NCBI GenBank assembly: GCA_002699335.1
Contig: PACG01000207.1
Span: forward strand, 2,676-14,721
Origin: Candidatus Poribacteria bacterium
Lineage (GTDB): Bacteria > Poribacteria > WGA-4E > UBA9662
Direction: 5' to 3'
DNA: 12,046 bases
The notes under the pieces: model-generated
Told to the model about the DNA's origin: nothing
What the model saw: only the letters and a program-made list of their open reading frames with translations
Databases searched by the model: none
Translations under genes and position numbers: made by a program
Shown here: piece after piece, positions 5,803 through 12,046 of the stretch
Numbering within the stretch: the stretch's first letter is position 1
Layout of the letters: each line of letters begins with the position of its first letter

Positions 5803-7782
5803 TCACACGATTTCCCCTTTCGCATTTCGGCGGTTGATAAATTGGACTTCACGACCGGCGAGACAGATTTCGAGATCGGGAAGATCGAAACGCTGCAGAA
5901 TTCCCCACGCCATCACGTCTAAATGAAAACGTTGTCCGTCGTAGTACTTTGTTTCGACCAGATCTTGATAGGAAATCAGCAAATCTTCAAATACCGCACT
6001 CGAGAAACCTTCCTCGATTACAGACGCAAAATACGCATAAAACGCAGATTTTCCGCCACCGTAAATAGAGATTTCTCGCTTTGCTTCGTAACAGGTCCGG
6101 TCGATATCAGACCGTGTCTGTAGATAGTCGTAACCGCGAAGTACATCGAAGGTCCGCAAACCGAGCGTCGAAATGCCGAGCATCATCGCATCACACGCCA
6201 GTTTATATTCTGCCGTGTGCGGGTAACCGCTCCGATTGAATTCGCGGCTTGATACACCACCGATCCCTCGCACATCGAACACAAACAGTCGCACACCGGA
6301 ATTGAGCCGATCAATCAACCACTCTTTCCGATGCGGAATTTCGTTTGTGCCGTTCTCAAAAATAACGAGTTCCGTCCGCTCAACTCCTATTCCCTCTTTC
6401 GGATGAATCATCACGCCTGTTAGAACAATATCAGTCGATCCAATAAAGAAAATCTTTTCTGTTCGATAACCGTCAATCACTTGATCCGAAATGATTCGCG
6501 CATGAATTTCCGCTTTTCGATTACCCTCAACACCCAAAACCGAAATCACCCTTTCGCGTAGGTCTTCGATTTTCCTCTCCGATTCGTTAAAAGTCCTAAA
6601 CCGTTCGAGATTGAGATCAAAAACCGTTCGGCTTTTTGGATAGTGTTCCAAGACCTGCCCGCTCGGCGTAACCCAAAGCGCTTGATCCGGGAGAATATTC
6701 GGATCAGACACTTGGAAATTCGGCAGTTCATTTCGGAAGTGCATTTTGAAAAAGTTGACGCATGCCTGACGAAGTTCGATCGAATACTCGTGCTGACACG
6801 GTGCTGTAACAATATCCACTTTGTCGTCGGCAGAGTAAAGAGCATAGATCTTTTTCGCCCGAGCGACCGCCTCAAAACTGCCCTCAATCGGGAAAAAATC
6901 GTAATTGACTGCACCGACGCGGACCGGTTTTGGAGCCATTGCCGTGATGTAATCGTCGTGGTCAGGACCGTGGGCGAAACAACCGGCAACGATCTGTTCG
7001 CTATCTTGCGGTTGCCCCGTTTTCATGTACGATTCGAGTGTCATAATGAACGTGCAGGGCATCGCCGCCGCGAACCGCGACTCCGACATCATCAAAAACG
7101 ACGATTGCGTACCACCGCCAGAATTACCTGTTAGACCAATCCGATCTGGATCGACTTCCAATCGCGCCTCGAGATAATCCAAACCGCGAACCACATCCCA
7201 AATAAAATGCCGGGCGATCGATGCACCGCACAGCGTAAACCGCAAACCGGCGTGCGTGTGTTCGGTCGTGCAACCGCCGATCTTCCGCTCGCCATTTTCA
7301 AAATACTGAAAACGCTCGCCTTGACCGGGCGGATCAATCGCCATAACCACAAAACCGTTTTCCGCTAGATCAATACAAACCTTTTGATATTGCGGAAAAG
7401 CCTTCGCATTGTCGGCATGACCGTGAACAAAAACAATCGTTGGTTGCGGTTCGATTATACCCTTCGGCACGTAAAGTAACGAAGTGACAAAGAAGTTCGG
7501 TAGACTTTCGTAAAGAATCTTTTCGATTATGTAATTTCCGCGATCCAGCTTGCCGGTGCATTGGACATTGAGCGGTGTACGTTCGGTCGGAAGTTCACCG
7601 ATCGCTTTGAGAAAATGATCACGAACCCGTTTTCGGTGTAATTCAAACGCCTTAATCGAATCGAACGCTGACTTTTCAAGTTCTTGTTGCCGGAAATTAT
7701 CCGTCGCACGGTGATGCAGATCGGCGATCATCTGATTCGATACATCGTAATATCCATCGACACAGCTGCTAAAGGTTTGCAT
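5803..7782 (-). CDS. Tandem alpha/beta-hydrolase, acetylxylan-esterase-like, with a degenerate second domain
   Basis: This 659-residue protein has two alpha/beta-hydrolase-type domains. The first (about 1-370) is complete: oxyanion region HGHADNAK, DPPGQGER, nucleophile elbow GLTGNSGGG with Ser221, an acid in SADDK (Asp319 or Asp320), and catalytic His331 in CQHEYS. This resembles the acetylxylan-esterase/dienelactone-hydrolase group, so ester hydrolysis, perhaps deacetylation of sugars, is the likely activity. The second domain (about 425-655) keeps the fold pattern (LFVFDVRGIGG, RGYDYLQTR) but its elbow reads YGGGKS (575-579), with Gly577 at the nucleophile position, so it is probably structural or binding. 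There is no signal peptide, suggesting a cytoplasmic location. The start is set at 7782 rather than the ATG at 7794, because GGAGGT inside that first codon stretch lies 4-5 bases before it. The frame is intact, unlike its neighbours. It is the only gene of its apparent transcript. Confidence 0.9.
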   Translation of the reverse strand: MQTFSSCVDGYYDVSNQMIADLHHRATDNFRQQELEKSAFDSIKAFELHRKRVRDHFLKAIGELPTERTPLNVQCTGKLDRGNYIIEKILYESLPNFFVTSLLYVPKGIIEPQPTIVFVHGHADNAKAFPQYQKVCIDLAENGFVVMAIDPPGQGERFQYFENGERKIGGCTTEHTHAGLRFTLCGASIARHFIWDVVRGLDYLEARLEVDPDRIGLTGNSGGGTQSSFLMMSESRFAAAMPCTFIMTLESYMKTGQPQDSEQIVAGCFAHGPDHDDYITAMAPKPVRVGAVNYDFFPIEGSFEAVARAKKIYALYSADDKVDIVTAPCQHEYSIELRQACVNFFKMHFRNELPNFQVSDPNILPDQALWVTPSGQVLEHYPKSRTVFDLNLERFRTFNESERKIEDLRERVISVLGVEGNRKAEIHARIISDQVIDGYRTEKIFFIGSTDIVLTGVMIHPKEGIGVERTELVIFENGTNEIPHRKEWLIDRLNSGVRLFVFDVRGIGGVSSREFNRSGYPHTAEYKLACDAMMLGISTLGLRTFDVLRGYDYLQTRSDIDRTCYEAKREISIYGGGKSAFYAYFASVIEEGFSSAVFEDLLISYQDLVETKYYDGQRFHLDVMAWGILQRFDLPDLEICLAGREVQFINRRNAKGEIV

Positions 7783-7783
7783 C

Positions 7784-7793
7784 TTTACCTCCA
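7784..7793 (-). promoter_or_regulatory. Ribosome binding site that fixes the hydrolase start
   Basis: On the minus strand the order is ATG, GAGGTAAAG, ATG. GGAGGT overlaps the first ATG (7794) and is correctly placed only for the second (7782). Upstream of the first ATG there is only CCAAAA. Confidence 0.7.
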
Positions 7794-7898
7794 TTTTTGG
7801 CTATTGGCCTTTGGTGATTGAATGAAACCGTGAATGAACGCTAATGAAAATGAGATTTCCTCCGGTAAACACCATTGATCTCCATAAACCGCGTCCGT

Positions 7899-8146
7899 TT
7901 AAATGGGAGGCTTATAGCCTGTAGGTGTGAGCCCCGTAGGAGTTGGGGCTCCAGAATCGTTCATCACATAAGTTAGTCCGTTGACGACCATGAAGACGCC
8001 AAACCTGAAACGATGCGTGGTCCCATTCGTCCAAACTGTTTCCCCATCTGGTTCAAGATGGACAAAATCTCGAAAAAACGGTGTGAGTTTTCTGCCAAGT
8101 CCTTGTCAGGATCGACAAACTGAAAAAGTTTACCATTTATATCCAT
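7899..8146 (-). pseudogene. Small unrecognised gene with one frameshift
   Basis: From the ATG at 8146, preceded by AAGG 8 bases upstream, one frame gives DINGKLFQFVDPDKDLAENS and continues to TAA at 7973-7975 (57 residues). From the middle, a shifted frame reads much more like protein: FVHLEPDGETVWTNGTTH, GVFMVVNGLTYVMNDSG, PTGLTPTGYKPPI, ending TAA at 7899-7901. Restoring one base to the six-A run at 8073-8078 joins them as HRFFRDFVHLEP and gives a product of about 82 residues. I do not recognise the family. The 7929-7951 hairpin falls in its 3' part. A deletion in a homopolymer may be true decay or a base-calling error; if an error, the gene is intact. It sits upstream of the hydrolase on the same strand, about 115 bases from that start, so co-transcription is possible. 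Confidence 0.5.
7929..7951. repeat. GC-rich 7-bp hairpin
   Basis: GAGCCCC (7929-7935) and GGGGCTC (7945-7951) are exact reverse complements around the loop GTAGGAGTT. GTAGG also occurs just before the left arm (7921-7925), giving a partly repeated unit. No T-run follows. It resembles a short palindromic repeat unit, but it can also be read as coding sequence of the frameshifted small gene. Confidence 0.5.
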
Positions 8147-8721
8147 TTTCTCAACCTTCAGCTATAATAATCAATTCGCCAATTATAGATTGTTGGCGAC
8201 AAAAATTTAACCACCGCATAGTATGGCAGTTCGAGATACAATGCAGACGCAATAAACAGATATTTCAAATCGACCTAAAACTATCTGTGCGGCCGAAGCG
8301 AGAAAGCCATCAAACGATTTGTGAGTCATCACCAAATTTTGGAAATTGGTAACTGCCTTGTCCGGTACCAGGCTACACTTTATAATCAGCGGAACTGTGA
8401 TGAAGGCTCGAATTTATTATCTGAATGCCGTAGATGCTCAGCTTTATCTTTCCATCTTAATCAGACAGATAACAATATACCAGATCTTGGCTGTTTTGAA
8501 AAGTGATATACAGTAGATATTTATCGAATGGTTAACCAGGGCAGAGCAAACTTTTGGTAGTGAGGCGGACAGATTCGATTACAGGTCTAACAAGCGATGA
8601 TTGGATCTCCGCCAACATTCAGGGTTTTAAGACCTCGTATTCAATCCGGCTGATACCATCATCGCTTGACACAAATTTACGATAAATATGGCGCCGATGT
8701 GGCACAAACACGCAACAGATT
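8147..8721. other. Spacer with an imperfectly understood inverted repeat, no convincing gene
   Basis: Short plus-strand frames exist but lack ribosome binding sites and recognisable motifs. One from ATG 8400 gives 38 codons, then a TAG, then 27 more codons to a TGA. The stretch contains an exact 11-bp inverted repeat, CAAGCGATGAT at 8591-8601 and ATCATCGCTTG at 8658-8668, around 56 bases, and a shorter pair, AGGTCT at 8583-8588 and AGACCT at 8630-8635, that would cross it. A TTGACA at 8666-8671 overlaps the right arm but has no -10 box at proper spacing. Confidence 0.4.
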
Positions 8722-8730
8722 TGTTATAAT
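8722..8730 (+). promoter_or_regulatory. Candidate extended -10 promoter for the CotH/lamin-tail gene
   Basis: TGT followed by a perfect TATAAT (8725-8730) makes an extended -10 element. No good -35 box is found 17 bases upstream, which extended -10 promoters can lack. Transcription would start near 8737, giving an untranslated leader of about 85 bases. Confidence 0.45.
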
Positions 8731-8822
8731 TCTATTATCATGCCTTTTCAGATCAATTACAGGTGTTTCAGCTGCGATGTATTTCAGGTACCGTCGCAAA
8801 TACAGAATAGAGAGGAATCAAC

Positions 8823-11800
8823 TTGGCCGTCCAGCAACAATCTTCCAGTTCTCACCATTACCACAGCGTCACTTCGAGTATTGCAACATATCCCAATCGT
8901 ACGCACCGGTCCTGCCCGGTAAAAATCTTACTGTTGCTACTCTTTAGTTGGATTCACATTGATTCAGCTAAAGCTGTACAAGTGACCGAGATTATGTACA
9001 ATCCGCCTAGCGAAGTTAAAACATCTAAAAAGGCGAAATCTTCGGTAGAAACTTCTACGAAGACCAACGACACAAGCTACGAGTTCATTGAATTCTACAA
9101 CGAAAAAGCCGACCGGCTAGATCTGGGTCAGTGGCAGTTCACACAAGGCATCAAACTTCAATTTGCAGAAGGGACGATCATCGAACCGAGAACTTATTTT
9201 TTAGTTGCTAAAAATCCAGAGAAGTTGAAACAGTGGTATGCTAAATCTTACGATTGGATGATTGATGTCCCCGTGTTCGGTCCCTTCCAAGGATCGCTCA
9301 ATAATCGAAAAGATCACTTGATACTGAGTGATCCAGCCGGTGGGTCAATCGTCGATTTCGCTTACAGTGACCGAGGGCAATGGCCGATGGCTGCAGATGG
9401 AACGGGACACACTCTAACCAAAATCTCACCCCGTTTGCATCCCAATCGAGCCGAGAATTGGCGATTAAGCACCAACATAGGTGGTACTCCGGGGAAAGTG
9501 GATAAACCTCCTCACCTTCATCAGAACAAACATAATTTGGCCTCTGTTATCATTAACGAAATTGCGATTCCTCCCAGTCACAAGAGCCGTCGCAAGTCAT
9601 CGCCGATTTCGGTCGAAATCTATAATCCAACAGCAAATACCATTGACATCAGTGGATATTGGTTGAGCGACAACCCCACAAAATTAAAGCGGTATCAGGT
9701 TCCGGAGGGCACCCAAGTTTCTGCGGGCGGCCATGTTGTTTTCAACTCCGACCAGCTCAATTTCAAGCTCGATCTGAAAAACGAACGTTTGTTTTTTACC
9801 AATCCTTCGGTTTCACGAGTGCTTGATGTATGTCAATTCCAAAGGTCATCTACGGAATCCCATCTGAGTTGGGGCCGTTATCCTGACGGCATGAGCGAAT
9901 GGTATGTTATGCCCACATCGCTCGAGAAGACCAACAAGGTTGAACTCAATACCAATATAGTCATCAACGAAATTATGTACCATCCTACTAACGGCCCAGT
10001 CAAAAATGAGTACGTCGAGCTCTACAATCGTGGTACGGAGGATGTTGACCTTTCAGGATGGTCGGTTACGGGCGGTATCTCTTTCAAATTCCCCAAAAGG
10101 ACGGTTCTCGCTTCCGACGCCTACCTGGTGGTAGCCAAGGACGCGAGTTGGCTTTGTTCGCAGTACGACTTACCCACCAATCAGGTGGTCGGTAACTTCA
10201 AGCAGACACTTAGCAATAGCGAAGACAAAGTTCGTCTAGAAGATACGTTGGGTAATCAAGTGGATCAGGTGCACTACTATGACGGAGGCCATTGGCCCAA
10301 GTCGGCAGACGGTTATGGGTCAAGTTTGGAGTTAATAAACCCCTACCAAGATAACAACAATTATCAGGCATGGTCAGGCAGTGACGAAAGAGACAAGGCT
10401 AAGTGGCAGTATATCAGTTACACCCGCACCTGTACGCAATATAGAGGCGAAGAGGCGTGGCCCAAGTTTCACATGCACTTAAAGGGGGCTGGAGAGGTTT
10501 TAGTCGATGACATTCGCCTGACCTCGACTGACACACCCTTTTTCGCTCGCGCTACGCGTCGCCAAGGTGAGTTGATTTCCAACGGATCGTTTGAGTATGG
10601 AGTTGAAGATTGGTCGGTTGTTGGAACACACATCGACAGCCAAACGGAGGGGGATTCGCCTCAACACGGTCGGAAAAGTTTCAAACTGATTGCTACTAGC
10701 GCAGGAAATACCGGGCCAAACCATGTACAGATTCCGTTAGAATCGACCCTGGAAGTGGGAAAGACGTATACTATCTCATTTTGGGCCAAGTGGCAGAAGG
10801 GAAATAATCTGCTGTTAACCAGATGCTCTGGCAACCAAATAGCGGGAATGCATCGAATTCCAATGCCTAAATGGGCAGGGACGCCGGGCGGTCAGAACTC
10901 TGTCTATCAATTGCAAACAAGGCCTATTTTCAAAAATACGTTCCATGCCCCCGCCATCCCGACTGCGACAGATACGGTTACGATCGATGTTCAAGTCTCT
11001 GACCCAGACGATATTTCTTCGGTGACGCTATATTACAAGCCCGATCGGGCAACACGATCTTCATCGTTTGCTGAGACCAAATTCCCTTTCAGCGTTACTT
11101 CGTCGGCTTATCAAGAGATACAGATGGTACGAGATACCGAGAAGAAAGATGGCTACTACCACTATCAGGCCCGAATCTCGGCCCACTCGGCATATCAGAC
11201 GGTCGCCTTCTACATCCAAGCGACTGACAAAACAGGAGCAACGGGTACCTGGCCCAAGGATATTCGGTTACCGGGGCTATATCGTATCGAGAGAAACCGA
11301 GATCAGGTTAAGCCGGAGCTGCCAAGTTACCGAATTATCATGCAAGAGGACGATGTGCGAGAGATCAACAGTCGTCCCTCTTTGAGTAATCAGATGATGA
11401 ATGCCACCTTCATTTTTAACGAAACTGATATCTATTACCAGGTTGGTTGCCGGTGGACAGGTAGTCCATACCGACGAGGGAGAAGTGGATCTCCAAGTGG
11501 CTATAAGATTCGCTTCCATGCCGATCAAAAGTTGAACGGTGTCCAACAAATGGCACGATTCGATCGCAATGACAATTCACCCGGTGGCTATTACAACGAA
11601 CGATTATCCTATTACCTATTGCGCAAGATGCGGTTGCCAACAAGCCAACAAGAGTGGATCACCGTCCGTTTCAACAGTGACCAAGGACATCCGGTTTGGG
11701 AAGACATTCTACCGCCCAACAGCCGTTTTTTATCGGTCTTCTACCCGCAGGATGCCGGAGAGCAGTTGTTTGAGGTGAGCTCCCATTTCGATTTTCGCGG

Positions 11801-12046
11801 TGATCTCGGCGACGCAAGTAACTTCGAGAGCAGGGGAGCTGATTTCCGCTGGTTAGGTAGTGATGACGCTAATCTGTATCGGTGGAATTACCAACCACGG
11901 TCACGTGAAAGTGAGGGAGATTTCGACAATCTATTTGATCTGCTAAAAGCGATGAATCATACACCTGATGATCAGTACGAAGCGATCATGGACAAGCATA
12001 CCAACGTCGAACAGTGGATGCGGATGATAGCCGCTCGGGTTGTTGT
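8823..12046 (+). CDS. Secreted multidomain protein: signal peptide, three lamin-tail domains, carbohydrate-binding-like, Ig-like and CotH kinase-like domains (3' end beyond the window)
   Basis: The frame is open from 8811 to the last base, at least 1,074 codons. The TTG at 8823 is chosen because AGAGG lies 7 bases before it and no other start precedes the signal peptide. A long Ser/His/Gln-rich n-region leads to KILLLLLFSW (34-43) and a likely cleavage site after SAKA (51). Three lamin-tail (LTD) beta domains follow, opening VTEIMYNPP (52), VIINEIAIPP (242) and VINEIMYHP (380), each with the YxEhYN and DLSGW-type strands. Then come a GELISNGSFE...VEDW module (582-675) like CBM4/9 galactose-binding domains, a TIDVQVSDPDD Ig-like segment (about 717-815), and from about 832 a CotH-type domain (YRIIMQEDDVREIN, GYKIRFHADQ, YNERLSYYLLRKM, FDNLFDLLKAMNHTPDD). 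Such proteins are exported or surface-bound; CotH domains can be atypical kinases. The catalytic end lies outside the window, so activity cannot be judged. Confidence 0.93.
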   Translation, partial: MAVQQQSSSSHHYHSVTSSIATYPNRTHRSCPVKILLLLLFSWIHIDSAKAVQVTEIMYNPPSEVKTSKKAKSSVETSTKTNDTSYEFIEFYNEKADRLDLGQWQFTQGIKLQFAEGTIIEPRTYFLVAKNPEKLKQWYAKSYDWMIDVPVFGPFQGSLNNRKDHLILSDPAGGSIVDFAYSDRGQWPMAADGTGHTLTKISPRLHPNRAENWRLSTNIGGTPGKVDKPPHLHQNKHNLASVIINEIAIPPSHKSRRKSSPISVEIYNPTANTIDISGYWLSDNPTKLKRYQVPEGTQVSAGGHVVFNSDQLNFKLDLKNERLFFTNPSVSRVLDVCQFQRSSTESHLSWGRYPDGMSEWYVMPTSLEKTNKVELNTNIVINEIMYHPTNGPVKNEYVELYNRGTEDVDLSGWSVTGGISFKFPKRTVLASDAYLVVAKDASWLCSQYDLPTNQVVGNFKQTLSNSEDKVRLEDTLGNQVDQVHYYDGGHWPKSADGYGSSLELINPYQDNNNYQAWSGSDERDKAKWQYISYTRTCTQYRGEEAWPKFHMHLKGAGEVLVDDIRLTSTDTPFFARATRRQGELISNGSFEYGVEDWSVVGTHIDSQTEGDSPQHGRKSFKLIATSAGNTGPNHVQIPLESTLEVGKTYTISFWAKWQKGNNLLLTRCSGNQIAGMHRIPMPKWAGTPGGQNSVYQLQTRPIFKNTFHAPAIPTATDTVTIDVQVSDPDDISSVTLYYKPDRATRSSSFAETKFPFSVTSSAYQEIQMVRDTEKKDGYYHYQARISAHSAYQTVAFYIQATDKTGATGTWPKDIRLPGLYRIERNRDQVKPELPSYRIIMQEDDVREINSRPSLSNQMMNATFIFNETDIYYQVGCRWTGSPYRRGRSGSPSGYKIRFHADQKLNGVQQMARFDRNDNSPGGYYNERLSYYLLRKMRLPTSQQEWITVRFNSDQGHPVWEDILPPNSRFLSVFYPQDAGEQLFEVSSHFDFRGDLGDASNFESRGADFRWLGSDDANLYRWNYQPRSRESEGDFDNLFDLLKAMNHTPDDQYEAIMDKHTNVEQWMRMIAARVV

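Noticed and set aside
5923..7709. Multiple shadow frames within the tandem hydrolase
   Set aside because: They overlap a fully motif-supported 659-residue gene and have no ribosome binding sites.
8400..8596. Small plus-strand gene read through a TAG
   Set aside because: No good ribosome binding site, no motif, and only short frames on each side of the stop; kept only as a remark in the spacer entry.
1..12046. tRNA or rRNA genes, CRISPR arrays, insertion sequences or phage genes
   Set aside because: No cloverleaf, rRNA-like stretch, regularly spaced repeats, transposase or phage-type protein was seen on either strand by eye.

Overview
The window looks like accessory or decaying DNA from an environmental bacterium. 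The gene mix fits Candidatus Poribacteria or a related PVC/FCB-like lineage: a formylglycine-generating-enzyme (FGE) domain, an FMN alpha-hydroxyacid oxidase next to a D-2-hydroxyacid dehydrogenase, a phytanoyl-dioxygenase-like start, an ECF sigma factor, an acetylxylan-esterase-like hydrolase, and a lamin-tail/CotH surface protein. This placement is inference; no rRNA, tRNA or other marker gene is present.

Layout. Bases 3-278 (+) hold the C-terminal end of an FGE-sulfatase domain with an in-frame TAG and eroded core residues. Bases 279-714 are non-coding, with GC-rich repeats, a terminator-like hairpin and an AT-rich inverted repeat. Bases 715-1989 (+) are an intact FMN-dependent alpha-hydroxyacid dehydrogenase/oxidase, followed after 17 bases by only the C-terminal half of a D-2-hydroxyacid dehydrogenase (2007-2399). 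A well-formed ribosome binding site then leads into a 39-codon stub resembling the start of a phytanoyl-CoA dioxygenase family gene (2422-2541). From there to about 5430 the minus strand is a gene graveyard: an OmpR-type response regulator (2534-3170), an ECF sigma factor split by two compensating indels (3278-3850) with a good promoter, and a long unrecognised gene broken by three TAG codons and several frameshifts (4209-5431).

Bases 5803-7782 (-) are an intact 659-residue cytoplasmic protein with two alpha/beta-hydrolase domains. The first has a full Ser-Asp-His set; the second has Gly where the nucleophile should be. A small unrecognised gene with one frameshift lies at 7899-8146 (-). After about 680 bases without a convincing gene, a large secreted protein starts at a TTG codon at 8823 (+) and runs off the end of the window. 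It has a signal peptide, three lamin-tail domains, a carbohydrate-binding-like domain, an Ig-like segment and a CotH kinase-like domain.

How the genes work together. Only three genes look fully functional: the FMN oxidase, the tandem hydrolase and the CotH/lamin-tail protein (3' end unseen). No operon or defence system is evident. The sigma factor and response regulator suggest a former regulatory locus on the minus strand. An odd pattern is that all five stops explained by single-base substitution inside recognisable reading frames are TAG, while the intact genes end in TAA or TGA. Decay is the simplest reading, because most of these frames also carry frameshifts or lost core residues. Several frameshifts fall in homopolymers, so base-calling errors must also be considered.
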